Positions 18,264 to 26,938 of a stretch of DNA of 64,000 nt are shown in pieces. Source of the DNA: an uncultured bacterium (GTDB taxonomy: Bacteria > Bacteroidota > Rhodothermia > Rhodothermales > UBA10348); NCBI GenBank assembly GCA_938018055.1, contig CALIKL010000020.1, positions 17,175 to 81,174 on the forward strand, written 5' to 3'. Made by a program: the position numbers and the translations under genes. Each line of letters starts with the position of its first letter. Position 1 is the first letter of the stretch. Below the pieces are notes generated by a model. The model ran no database searches, was not told the origin of the DNA, and saw nothing but the letters and a program-made list of their open reading frames with translations.

Positions 18264-19631
18264 CTAGAAGTACTGTTGCGTGATCATGATGTAAACCAGG
18301 ATCGCGCCGACGGCGACCGGGCATACAAAGCGCACAAGCACAGACCAGAGAGCATGTCCCTGCAGCTTGTGGCCGCTGGCTTCCAGCGCCTCCAGTGCAG
18401 CCGGGATGCCCCACTTCCACCCTACGAAAATACATAGCCCGAGCGCTCCGATTGACAGCGAGTAATTACCCCAGATGATATTCTGGATGTCGAGATATGT
18501 CGTTCCCGTTCCAAGGAAGTCGGTGAGACCGCCTACCGCACCCTGCGAGAGAGCTGACGGAATGGCAAAAACGAGGCAAGCGAGTCCAATCCAAAGAGAA
18601 GCCTTTTTTCGATCCCATGACTTTTCATCCACGAAGTACGCCACCACTACTTCGAGCAGTGAAATCGTGGAGGTGAGTGCAGCAATCGTCAGAAGGAAGT
18701 AAAACGCGATTGCGAACAGGCCGCCTGCCGGCAACTGGGCAAAAATGGAAGGCAGGACGACAAAGACCAGACCAGGTCCAGCGCTTGGATCGACGCCGAC
18801 GCTGAAAAGCGCAGGGAAGATGATCAGACCTGCCAGGATGGCGATACCGGTATCGAAAAATGCCACGATGATCCCGGCCTGTGGCAAGTTTTCTCGATCC
18901 GGGAAATAGGATCCGTAGGTGATCATGGCACCCATGCCAAGAGATAGGCTGAAGAGCGCCTGTCCAAGAGCAGCCATGATTACGTCCACCGACAGCTTGG
19001 AAAAGTCCGGCTGGAAGAGATAGGCGATCCCGGCACCTCCGCCGTCCAGAGTCATTGCACGGATGGCCATGACGACGAGCATGACCAACAACGTGGGCAT
19101 GAGGATTTTAGTGGCCCGCTCGATTCCGTTGGAAACGCCACCGCGAACCACGAGGATGGTCATCGCCATGAAAATGGCCGTCAGAACCAGGGGCATGAAG
19201 GACCCGCCGATCAGCGCTTCGAAAACCGCATTGCTCTCGGCGGCCGTTGTTACGCCACCCACCTGTCCGGTGACCGCACCCCAGAGGTAGGAGAGGGTCC
19301 AACCCGCAATGACGGAGTAGAAGGCCAGAATGCCGAATCCGGTCAAGACTCCCAGGCCGCCCAGCCACTTCCAGTTCGTGCCTGGCGCCAGTTTCTTGAA
19401 TGCACCGACCGGATTGAGCTTGGTGAATCGTCCGATGGAAAGCTCCGAAAGAACTACGGGTACCCCAATCAGCAGCACGAAGGCCAAGTAAACCAGTACG
19501 AAGGCACCGCCGCCATTCTCACCGGCGGTATACGGAAAGCGCCAGATGTTGCCGAGTCCGATAGCGGAGCCGGCAGCTGCAAGAATGAATCCTGCCTTGC
19601 CACTCCATTGACCGCGTCCTGCAGAAGCCAT
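18264..19631 (-). CDS. Sodium-dependent NSS/SNF-family transporter
   Basis: Neurotransmitter:sodium symporter family protein (LeuT fold), 455 residues from the ATG at 19631 (MASAGRGQWSGKAGF). The first helix carries GSAIGLGNIWRFPY, the Na+- and substrate-binding unwound TM1 of the family, and the following ENGGGAFVLVYL is conserved. About 11-12 membrane spans. It probably takes up an amino acid with Na+; the substrate is unknown. A longer start at 19703 adds a hydrophobic stretch not found in the family. It may be cotranscribed with the CNNM gene 62 bases downstream. Confidence 0.92.
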   Translation of the reverse strand: MASAGRGQWSGKAGFILAAAGSAIGLGNIWRFPYTAGENGGGAFVLVYLAFVLLIGVPVVLSELSIGRFTKLNPVGAFKKLAPGTNWKWLGGLGVLTGFGILAFYSVIAGWTLSYLWGAVTGQVGGVTTAAESNAVFEALIGGSFMPLVLTAIFMAMTILVVRGGVSNGIERATKILMPTLLVMLVVMAIRAMTLDGGGAGIAYLFQPDFSKLSVDVIMAALGQALFSLSLGMGAMITYGSYFPDRENLPQAGIIVAFFDTGIAILAGLIIFPALFSVGVDPSAGPGLVFVVLPSIFAQLPAGGLFAIAFYFLLTIAALTSTISLLEVVVAYFVDEKSWDRKKASLWIGLACLVFAIPSALSQGAVGGLTDFLGTGTTYLDIQNIIWGNYSLSIGALGLCIFVGWKWGIPAALEALEASGHKLQGHALWSVLVRFVCPVAVGAILVYIMITQQYF

Positions 19632-19825
19632 GGGGTTACGTTTGATTGAGTTCGGGATACAAAAAAGCCAAAGGAACAGAGGCGATGAACTCCTCAGAGC
19701 CACCCGTCACAACGCGCCAAGTGCAATTCGGCGCTCCACAGGCTACGTCTCGGCCTTCGGCGCCTGCAATAACCCGCTTCGAGCGAATAAAAGCAAGCCG
19801 AATCGCGGTATGCAGGGCCCTCAAT

Positions 19826-19860
19826 AAAAAGCGGGCTCGGGGCACCGCCCCGAGCCCGCT
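19826..19860 (-). terminator. Terminator after ssb
   Basis: 14-bp stem (AGCGGGCTCGGGGC with GCCCCGAGCCCGCT) and 3-base loop, followed on the minus strand by TTTTTATTG, 33 bases past the ssb stop. Confidence 0.93.
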
Positions 19861-19892
19861 CACGTAGCTCACCCCAACCTGTGCTGGAACGG

Positions 19893-20354
19893 TTAAAACG
19901 GCAGGTCGTCGTCCGGCTGGAACGTGTAATCATCACGTTTGCCAGAGTCAGCGGCTGCCGGAGCAGGCGAAGACATGGAGCCCGATGGGCTGGAAGATCC
20001 GAACGATCCCCCTCCACCTTCGCGCCCGCTGAGCATCATCATCTCGCGTGCTTTGATTTCCGTTGTGTAGCGGGTGTTGCCGTCCTTGTCTTCCCACTGA
20101 CGTGTCTGCAGGGAGCCCTCGAAGTAGACCTGTGATCCTTTCTTGAGATACTCGTTGCAGATTTCAGCCAGTCGCGCCCACGCAACCACGCTGTGCCATT
20201 CGGTCCGTTCGACCCATTCGCCGCTCGCATCCTTATACGACTCATTGGTCGCCAAGCGGATATTGCAAACGGCGGTGCCAGAACCGGTGTAACGCAGTTC
20301 CGGATCCTGCCCCAGATTTCCTACCAAAATGACTTTATTGACTCCACGTGCCAT
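19893..20354 (-). CDS. ssb: Single-stranded DNA-binding protein
   Basis: OB-fold SSB of 153 residues. [19 protein letters not shown] starts the fold, [12 protein letters not shown] and [11 protein letters not shown] are typical, and a Gly/Ser-rich linker leads to the acidic tip DDDLPF that recruits repair and replication proteins. An AGGAGGT Shine-Dalgarno (20361-20367) lies 6 bases before the ATG, which fixes the start. It ends in a strong terminator and appears monocistronic, without rpsF or rpsR beside it. Confidence 0.97.
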   Translation of the reverse strand: MARGVNKVILVGNLGQDPELRYTGSGTAVCNIRLATNESYKDASGEWVERTEWHSVVAWARLAEICNEYLKKGSQVYFEGSLQTRQWEDKDGNTRYTTEIKAREMMMLSGREGGGGSFGSSSPSGSMSSPAPAAADSGKRDDYTFQPDDDLPF

Positions 20355-20776
20355 CAGTACACCTCCTGAAATGTCTTAATCCCTGTCGAAGGGAATCGTG
20401 TGTTCATGTGCCCCTGGCGATTCTATACGTGTCCGTCAATCGGGTCTTCTTTCGACTCGTCGACCTTCGGGAAGAGACCAGCCCTGGAGCTTGTCGGCTT
20501 CCCATCTCTCACTGCGAAACCACCAGGAGATGCAAATGAATGGGAGTAAGTGAAGGACTTGGTCCGCGCTCCCTTTTCATAGAGCCCGCCGCATCCTGTT
20601 TGTAACTTGATCGATGTGCAATGTCGCCGACAGGTGTGACACCCTATCGTCGCAGGGCGCTACCATGTAGACCCCCTTTGCACATCGCTTCCGATTGTAC
20701 GCCAGGACCACGCAACGTTCACCGGAAGTTTTCCACAACCATCTTCTCGATCACCACGTCAGACGGCGTCCCTTCC
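20355..20776. other. Divergent intergenic region ssb/mazG
   Basis: 422 bases between divergent ssb and mazG. Besides the ssb Shine-Dalgarno (20361-20367) I see no hairpin, repeat or credible small gene. The mazG frame is open back to 20621, but that extension does not resemble the family. Confidence 0.55.
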
Positions 20777-21592
20777 ATGTCAGAAAAGATTTACGATCCC
20801 GTCTTCACCGAGTCCGGTGAACCCATCGAAAAGTGGGCCGACTTCGTAGCCATCGTCAGGCAGCTTCGTCGCGACTGCCCCTGGGATCACGAGCAGACGC
20901 ACGACAGCGTCAAGCATCTGCTCATCGAGGAGGCCTACGAGACGGTCGAAGCCATTGATGATGGCGATATGGGGCATCTGTGCAAGGAGTTGGGAGACAT
21001 CCTGTTGCACGTCGTGTTCCACTCGGTCATGGCGGCCGAGACCGGATCATTCACGCTCCAGGATGTGATCGAAGCCGAAACGGAAAAGCTCGTACGTCGG
21101 CACCCACACGTTTTCGGTGATACGACCGTTGGCAGTGTGGACGATGTCCTGACGAACTGGGAAACAATCAAGCTGCGGGAAGGGGAGAAGAAGTCAGCGA
21201 TGGAGGGCGTGCCGCGCCACCTGCCGACGTTGCTTCGGGCCTACCGCATCCAGGAGAAGGCGGCAGGAGTCGGTTTCGACTTTCCGTCCTCTGATGATGC
21301 GTGGGACAAGGTGGCCGAAGAGCTGGACGAATTTCGCGAACTGGTGGATGCCAAAGCTCCCATTGAGCAGCAGGAAAAAGAGCTGGGCGACCTGATTTTT
21401 GCCATCGTCAACCACGCTCGTATCAGCGGTATCAACCCGGAAAATGCACTTGCGCGCACCAATGCCAAGTTCATTTGTCGCTTCCAGGGCGTTGAGCAGG
21501 CGCTGGAGGCAGAAGGGTCTTCGCTCGTGGATGCCACGCTGGAAGAAATGGATGCCCACTGGAATCGCATCAAAAAAGAAGAGCAGGCCTGA
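20777..21592 (+). CDS. mazG: Nucleoside triphosphate pyrophosphohydrolase MazG
   Basis: Hydrolyses (d)NTPs to NMP and PPi as house-cleaning, cytoplasmic. The 271-residue product holds two MazG all-alpha domains. The first has CPWDHEQTHDSVKHLLIEEA with the metal-binding acidic residues EExxE and KELGDILLH; the second has EELDEFRELVD and EKELGDLIFAIVN. NHARISGINPENALARTN ends the second domain as in E. coli MazG. The ATG at 20777 (MSEKIYDPVF) is chosen because the upstream open frame has no family similarity. It converges with an amidohydrolase operon whose terminator overlaps its stop codon. Confidence 0.94.
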   Translation: MSEKIYDPVFTESGEPIEKWADFVAIVRQLRRDCPWDHEQTHDSVKHLLIEEAYETVEAIDDGDMGHLCKELGDILLHVVFHSVMAAETGSFTLQDVIEAETEKLVRRHPHVFGDTTVGSVDDVLTNWETIKLREGEKKSAMEGVPRHLPTLLRAYRIQEKAAGVGFDFPSSDDAWDKVAEELDEFRELVDAKAPIEQQEKELGDLIFAIVNHARISGINPENALARTNAKFICRFQGVEQALEAEGSSLVDATLEEMDAHWNRIKKEEQA

Positions 21593-21609
21593 CGAATCAG
21601 ACCTGCTCT
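21572..21609 (-). terminator. Terminator of the amidohydrolase operon
   Basis: A 13-bp stem with one mismatch (21580-21592 with 21597-21609) and CGAA loop. On the minus strand it is followed by TCTTTTTTG (run at 21572-21577). It overlaps the mazG stop codon on the other strand. Confidence 0.75.
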
Positions 21610-21644
21610 ACCGAAGCACGTGGTCTCGTGGGCCGAATGGCAGA

Positions 21645-22988
21645 CTAGTTGTCGGCAGGCAGGATCTCGACCGGCTGAAGACGCCCTTCGTCTCGATTGA
21701 GGAATTCCTGATAGAGGTCCAGGTGGCGGCTGTCGATCGGTACGTTGAACCCATCGATGAACAGGGCCAGGATATTGGTACTGGTCTCAAATGGGTCGCC
21801 GTCGGACACGAACAGGTTGGCCTTCTTGCCGACCTCGATGGAGCCGTAATCGGCATCGATGCCGAAGATCTCGGCCGGTCCGAGCGTCACGGCTCGAAGC
21901 GCAGCTTCCTTGCCCATGCCATACGTGGCGGCAAATCCCGCATTGAACGGCAGTTGGCGCACGTTTTCGGATTCGCCACTGCGCAGAGCGACAGACACCC
22001 CTGCTTCAGAGAGCAGCCCGGCGTTGGCATACGCGCGGTCATACCGATCCGACGAGCGGGTCGGCGTGGCCAGGATGGGACCAACCAGTACCGGAATACC
22101 TGCTTCGGCCAACCGATCTGCTACGCGCCATCCTTCGTTCACGCCGCTGAAGACAACGTTTGGAAACTCACGCTCCTGAACCCATGCAATGGCTTTGACG
22201 ATATCGTCGGCGGCGTTGACCTTCACCATCAAGGAGACCTCGCCTGACAGCACCGGACGAAGGGCATCCATTTCTGGTGCATAGACAGGCCGCTCTTTGC
22301 CCGTCGGATCAGCTTCGTAAGCCGAAACGATCTGGTTGTAGAGCACAGCCCGATCAAACACCTCATTCAGCTTCGCCATGTTATTGCGATAGCGCTCCTG
22401 GCGACGATCCGGACCCTCCTGAGCCCACCATGGGCGATCGCCCGATGGCTCGGCCGGGAATTGAACGATGACCGACTTGGCGCCAGCTGTCATCTGCTCC
22501 GCGGTATAGCCGAACAGGTTGATCATGGCTGCTGTACCCGGCAGCAGCCCCCCGGAGGGCTCTGCAATCACCGTCGTCACCCCGCTCACGCGGGTCACGG
22601 GAATGGCAATCGCGTTCGGGTTGACGGCCGTGAGGGCGTCCATATGGGGGTTGATGTCACCGATTTCCCGGGTGTCGTTCGTTTCGGCGACACTGCCGAC
22701 CTCGGTCAGACCGAGGGACGTACCGGAGTCGATCATTCCCGGGTAGATATGTAGGCCTGAGCCGTCAATCACGCGAGCGCTTTCCGGGATGGCCACGTTT
22801 TCGCCCACGGCGATGATGCGATCTCCCTCGATCACGACGGTACCGTTTTCAATTGTGCCGTTTGCAACGGTTTCTATCCGGGCGTTGGTGATGGCGTAGG
22901 TGCCCTGCCGGGCCTTGTCATCCTGCTGCTGTGCCTGCTGCGGCAGGAACGTTGTCAGCGCCAGGACAAGAGTCATAAACAGATTCAT
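21645..22988 (-). CDS. Amidohydrolase-superfamily protein lacking HxH metal motif
   Basis: 447 residues with a signal peptide (to about residue 20) and the beta-sandwich plus TIM-barrel layout of imidazolonepropionase-like amidohydrolases: ITNARIETVANGTIENGTVV, then IYPGMIDSGTSLGL where active enzymes have GxIDxHxH. Both histidines are missing (Ser and Ser), so the binuclear metal site is probably not formed. The C-terminal GSIEVGKKANLFVSDGDPF is normal. It is the third of three consecutive same-strand paralogues and probably periplasmic. It may be a non-catalytic partner or use another mechanism. Confidence 0.82.
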   Translation of the reverse strand: MNLFMTLVLALTTFLPQQAQQQDDKARQGTYAITNARIETVANGTIENGTVVIEGDRIIAVGENVAIPESARVIDGSGLHIYPGMIDSGTSLGLTEVGSVAETNDTREIGDINPHMDALTAVNPNAIAIPVTRVSGVTTVIAEPSGGLLPGTAAMINLFGYTAEQMTAGAKSVIVQFPAEPSGDRPWWAQEGPDRRQERYRNNMAKLNEVFDRAVLYNQIVSAYEADPTGKERPVYAPEMDALRPVLSGEVSLMVKVNAADDIVKAIAWVQEREFPNVVFSGVNEGWRVADRLAEAGIPVLVGPILATPTRSSDRYDRAYANAGLLSEAGVSVALRSGESENVRQLPFNAGFAATYGMGKEAALRAVTLGPAEIFGIDADYGSIEVGKKANLFVSDGDPFETSTNILALFIDGFNVPIDSRHLDLYQEFLNRDEGRLQPVEILPADN

Positions 22989-23002
22989 GGTGTTTTCCTG
23001 GC

Positions 23003-24442
23003 TTAGTCGTTGACGGTGTGGGCGTGAGGCAGATCGACATCCGCCACAGACTGGAAAAAGGACATCAGGTCAGCGACTTCCTCATGACTATGCATGTGGT
23101 CGCGTCCAGTGACTTGGCCTTCGTATTGCCCGACTTCGGCAGAAGGATCTACATCTACCCGCATATCGTCGGCATCATTCTCACGATCAAACACCTTCAC
23201 CCCGTCGACATAAGTCAACACCGGGATGGTGTAGATGGAAAGCGGATGGCCTTCGAAAATGGCGATATCGCCGTCCTTCCCGATTTCGATACTGCCCACA
23301 CGATCCTGGATACCCAACTGGATAGCGGGATTGATCGTGATCATGGACAGGGCCTCGTCATCCGTCAGACCGCCGTAGCGCTGAGACTTGGCCGCCTCGT
23401 GGTAAAGGTGTCGGTTCAGTTCAGCGCTGTCTGAGTTGATGGACGTGACCACGCCGTTTCGCATCAGGATGGCTGCATTGTAGGACGTGGAGTAATAGAC
23501 TTCGAACTTGTAGGACCACCAATCGGAGAAGACGCTCGCATGAGCCCCGAATTCGGCGAGTTCCGGGGCCACCTTGAACGCTTCGTTGGCGTGCTGGAAA
23601 GTGATGCGATCAACGCCATAGTCGCCCAAGACCCGCGTCAGCATGACAATCTCATCGGCACGGTAGCTGTGGCAATGAATGAGGATCTCGCCACGAAGGA
23701 TATCAGCCATCACTTCGAGTCGCTCATTCCAGACTGGAGGTACGGCCCGCGGATTTGTGGAAGCCTCTGCGTTGTAGGCATCCCAGGCTTCCATGTAGCG
23801 CTTACCGTTCTCGAATGCGGACCGAAGGACCTGCTCCACACCCATTCGGGTGGCCGGCACGATGGCGCCGCTTCCGCCGGAAGCGCGGCGTCCATGCACA
23901 CGAGTCGGATTCTCGCCGAGGGCAAATTTGATGGTACGCGGAGCTCCGTCGAAGCGGATATCATCCGGATCCGTGGCGCCCCATCGATGCTTGATGGTTT
24001 CATTCTGTCCACCAATCACGTTGGCTGAGCCGTGCATGATGTGTGACACCGTGACGCCACCTGCTGAGGCCCGGTAGATTCCAAGGCTGTACGGGTTGGT
24101 TACGTCCTCCATGGATACTTCGGCCGTGACGGGACTGGTGCCTTCATTCACAGAAGAGAGGGCAATGTGGGCATGGGCGTCGATGATGCCTGGCATCACG
24201 AATTTGCCCGTGGCATCGACATCTTCGGCGCCTCGAGGCGCCCGAAGCCCTGAACCGATCTGGGCGATGATGCCGTCACGAATCAGGATGTCGGTGTTCT
24301 GCAGCGTCCCGTTGGTGACGGTCAGCACCGTCGCATTGCGTACGAGGACGTCCTGGGCATGCGCGTCTGACGTGAGGAATCCTACAGTCAGCAGCGCGAT
24401 CAGGAAGAGGCGGATCGTGTTATTCATGGGTCTGTTCCTCAC
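23003..24442 (-). CDS. Amidohydrolase (metal-dependent, imidazolonepropionase-like)
   Basis: 479 residues with a signal peptide ending near AHAQ. Unlike its two neighbours it keeps the metal site: GIIDAHAHIA (HxH), then IKFALGE (candidate bridging Lys), HCHSYRADE, ITFQHANE and the Asp of VTSINSDSAE. The C-terminal tail is His-rich (RDHMHSHEE and LPHAHTVND), which may bind metal. It is probably the active member of an exported peptide- or cyclic-amide-hydrolysing set; the substrate is unknown. The ATG at 24442 overlaps the upstream gene's stop by 4 bases; Met6 (24427) directly before the hydrophobic signal is an alternative start. Confidence 0.88.
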   Translation of the reverse strand: MRNRPMNNTIRLFLIALLTVGFLTSDAHAQDVLVRNATVLTVTNGTLQNTDILIRDGIIAQIGSGLRAPRGAEDVDATGKFVMPGIIDAHAHIALSSVNEGTSPVTAEVSMEDVTNPYSLGIYRASAGGVTVSHIMHGSANVIGGQNETIKHRWGATDPDDIRFDGAPRTIKFALGENPTRVHGRRASGGSGAIVPATRMGVEQVLRSAFENGKRYMEAWDAYNAEASTNPRAVPPVWNERLEVMADILRGEILIHCHSYRADEIVMLTRVLGDYGVDRITFQHANEAFKVAPELAEFGAHASVFSDWWSYKFEVYYSTSYNAAILMRNGVVTSINSDSAELNRHLYHEAAKSQRYGGLTDDEALSMITINPAIQLGIQDRVGSIEIGKDGDIAIFEGHPLSIYTIPVLTYVDGVKVFDRENDADDMRVDVDPSAEVGQYEGQVTGRDHMHSHEEVADLMSFFQSVADVDLPHAHTVND

Positions 24443-25890
24443 TGATTGGAAGTGGAAGCTTCGGCACGGTCCCGGGATCGATTGCCCAAGGATGTGTTCG
24501 AAGGTTCATGCATCTGGCCAGCCACAAAGACCATTTTGATTGACGTGTCTTCGTCGAAGACGTCGCCATCGGTCACGATCAGATTGGCCATCTTACCCGT
24601 ATCGATGGATCCCATGCGGTCGGAAGCGCCGAAGAGAGCTGCTGCATTAACGGTCAGCGCGGCCAGGGCCGCTTCACGACTGAGACCTGCTTCGATCATT
24701 TCCCGAAGATTCCCATGCACGTCTCCCGCCGATACGCCCATCGTCGTAAACGCGAAGGGAATACCTGCATTTTCGTAGAGAGCTGCCATGCCGACATACC
24801 GTGAACGAGACCACAACTGGCGGGCTTCGAGGTTCTCTTTCTCGGCTTCTACATCCCGGAATGTGGCTGTCCGCGTCTCATCGTCGTACGAATCCAGAAT
24901 GTGCTGGAGCGAATCGGCCTTCAACTTGGCGGCAAACCGAGGTTGGTCGGGCAAATCGAGGGTCAGTGCAACGGGTAGCCCGCTGCCTGCCACCTTATCG
25001 ACCGTATCGATTCCCCCTTCGAGGCCGGTCAGGATCATCGAGAATCCAAGCTCCTCTTGGAGCGTCATGGCCCGATGGATCTCCAGTACCTCGTCGGTCC
25101 AGACAAGCACGTGGCGATCGCCCGCGACTACTGGAAAAAACGCCTCATGCACGGCATCGTAGGGAGGACGCGCAAGACCGCTCGGGTCCTCGGCATACAT
25201 GGCCTCCAGCCTCATGCGGCGGTCCGCTTCACGGTAGAGTTGGCGAAATTTGGACATGATGGCCATAGGCGTTCCAGGATACACACCCTGTGCGCCGGTG
25301 AACTGGAAGAACATGGGCTGCATGCCCTGCAGGATCATCTCCGAACTATTGGTGCCGGCTGACAGCGCCATCGTGGCCTGCCCCGGAAGCATGCGACCGC
25401 GCGGTGCGACCATGATGGTCGTGAATCCCACGTTGCGCAGCTTTTCCAGATCACCGTGGTCGGGGTCCAGAGCCGTACGGGCACTGGCTTCAGGCGTGAT
25501 GCCAGCTCGATCGAAGGGGGGATTGCTGCGGTCCGGAACTGATTCAGGCTGCCCTTGATTGCGGGGCTCAGGAATGCCGGTATGGGAAAGCGCATCAATG
25601 AAGCCGGCATAAACGGTCAGGCTGTCACCGTCTATGACATGTGCATCATAAGGGACATCAACCCGACGTCCGACGGCCGTGATGACGCCGTCTCTAAAAA
25701 CGACTGTTCCGGATTGCAAAACGCGAGCGGGCCCCTGCACGATGCGGGCGTTTTCGATTGCAACCACGTTAGATACCACAGGGATATCAGGGCTGTTTTT
25801 CTGGGCATATGCCTCATGGGGCATGCCCCCGAGCCATACCAGGGCGGCGCAGAACGCAGCGCCCCGAAGAATTCCTCGAAAGGAGTACAT
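24439..25890 (-). CDS. Amidohydrolase-superfamily protein with degenerate metal motif
   Basis: 483 residues, signal peptide ending near AYAQ. It has the family's N-terminal strands (VVAIENARIVQGPARVLQSG) and the VYAGFIDALSHTG segment, in which the first His of HxH is Leu. C-terminal GSIDTGKMANLIVTDGD is typical. It is the first gene of the amidohydrolase trio and overlaps the next by 4 bases (ATGA), so the two are translationally coupled. The tail after DTSIKMVFVAGQMHEPS is polar and Ser/Arg-rich. Catalytic activity is doubtful from the motif loss. Confidence 0.83.
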   Translation of the reverse strand: MYSFRGILRGAAFCAALVWLGGMPHEAYAQKNSPDIPVVSNVVAIENARIVQGPARVLQSGTVVFRDGVITAVGRRVDVPYDAHVIDGDSLTVYAGFIDALSHTGIPEPRNQGQPESVPDRSNPPFDRAGITPEASARTALDPDHGDLEKLRNVGFTTIMVAPRGRMLPGQATMALSAGTNSSEMILQGMQPMFFQFTGAQGVYPGTPMAIMSKFRQLYREADRRMRLEAMYAEDPSGLARPPYDAVHEAFFPVVAGDRHVLVWTDEVLEIHRAMTLQEELGFSMILTGLEGGIDTVDKVAGSGLPVALTLDLPDQPRFAAKLKADSLQHILDSYDDETRTATFRDVEAEKENLEARQLWSRSRYVGMAALYENAGIPFAFTTMGVSAGDVHGNLREMIEAGLSREAALAALTVNAAALFGASDRMGSIDTGKMANLIVTDGDVFDEDTSIKMVFVAGQMHEPSNTSLGNRSRDRAEASTSNQ

Positions 25891-26001
25891 GAGCGTTGGA
25901 ATTGGTTGAGCACACGAACGGGACGCCCAACATACCGTGGTCGCCTCGACCTTTCAAGGCAAACCAACGCCTGTTTTCGCTTCACAGGACCAGGGAGACG
26001 A

Positions 26002-26280
26002 CTACGCCTCCGCCGACCAGTCGTCTACCACGCCGAGGATGATGACATTCGCGGGTATATCGTCCTTGTTGGTCAGCTGGCGGACAACGGATCCCTCTCT
26101 GGCCACGATGACGACATCGTCCATTCCGGCTCCGTAGCCCGGATCAATGGCCAGCATGTCCATTTCTCCTTCGAGATCACCCAGCGTATCGATGGGATGG
26201 ACAATGAGGAGTTTGCCATCTTTGAATGACGGAGCTTTGCGCGACGACACGATGGTGCCGGTCACTTTGCAGAGTTGCAT
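26002..26280 (-). CDS. EutN/CcmL-family microcompartment vertex protein, orphan
   Basis: 92 residues matching the BMC-P pentamer family (EutN/CcmL): MQLCKVTGTIVSSRKAPSF, KLLIVHPID, then MLAIDPGYGAGMDDVVIVAR with the conserved Asp and Gly-Ala-Gly, then GSVVRQL. Such proteins cap the vertices of bacterial microcompartments. No BMC-domain hexamer, aldehyde dehydrogenase or other microcompartment enzyme is in the window. It lies 111 bases upstream of the amidohydrolase trio on the same strand and may be cotranscribed with it. Confidence 0.85.
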   Translation of the reverse strand: MQLCKVTGTIVSSRKAPSFKDGKLLIVHPIDTLGDLEGEMDMLAIDPGYGAGMDDVVIVAREGSVVRQLTNKDDIPANVIILGVVDDWSAEA

Positions 26281-26477
26281 GAAGGTTGAGGTGAAGGGGA
26301 CGCGACGCCCCGGGGTGAGTACCGATGATGATGCGTTCCAGCGGAGTGGGTGTGCCGGACCTGACGCGCCAAAGGTACATCATCCTGTTATCCCCGTCAG
26401 GGTGAATTGTCAGCCGGGTGTTCCTGACTGCCTATTGCGTGTCATCAGGTTGCTCCAATTTGTGGATAAATACCTAG

Positions 26478-26505
26478 TTGAATTTATCAGCACATTCTGT
26501 ATAAT
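26478..26505 (+). promoter_or_regulatory. Sigma-70-like promoter before antitoxin-like gene
   Basis: TTGAAT (26478-26483), 16-base spacer, perfect TATAAT (26500-26505), in a locally AT-rich stretch about 90 bases upstream of the ATG at 26597. Confidence 0.6.
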
Positions 26506-26596
26506 TCGAACCCGTAGATGACACGGGGCGCCATAAAATGGCTCCAAAGTGTCAGAAAGGCGGTTTTTACTCCCAGTCACAGACCCTTCGGCCGGC

Positions 26597-26821
26597 ATGT
26601 ATTTGACGAAAGGCATCGATGCCATCGCAACCATTACCGAGCTGCGGTCCAATACGTCCGAACTGTTGGAGTATGCCAAAGAGATCGAAAGGGGCATCCT
26701 GATCCAGAAGAACAACCAGCCTTACGCTGTGCTGATCAGCTGGGAGTTGTACGACAAACTGCTGGCCGCAGAAGGGAATCAGGAAGACGAGAAGCCCTGG
26801 CTCAAGAAAGCAAAGAAGTAG
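26597..26821 (+). CDS. Phd/YefM-like antitoxin, no toxin partner
   Basis: 74 residues from the ATG at 26597. The segment AIATITELRSNTSELLEYAK resembles the DNA-binding N-terminus of Phd/YefM antitoxins, and NNQPYAVLISWELYDKL matches their P-x-A-V-L-I-s-x-e-d-Y core. The C-terminus is charged (EDEKPWLKKAKK), and no RelE/Doc-type toxin frame follows. A GTG at 26549 would add 16 residues without family similarity. It may be an orphan antitoxin or a solitary Phd-fold transcription regulator. It has its own good promoter. Confidence 0.68.
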   Translation: MYLTKGIDAIATITELRSNTSELLEYAKEIERGILIQKNNQPYAVLISWELYDKLLAAEGNQEDEKPWLKKAKK

Positions 26822-26938
26822 CCTTCGTGATGAACGCGATCCGGTCTGCATCCGGGCGACTCTTGGTTGGCACCGTGATGCGTATTTGACCTGGCGCTGC
26901 GCAATTGTCCTGTCGCCGCATATCGGTCTCAGCGACCC

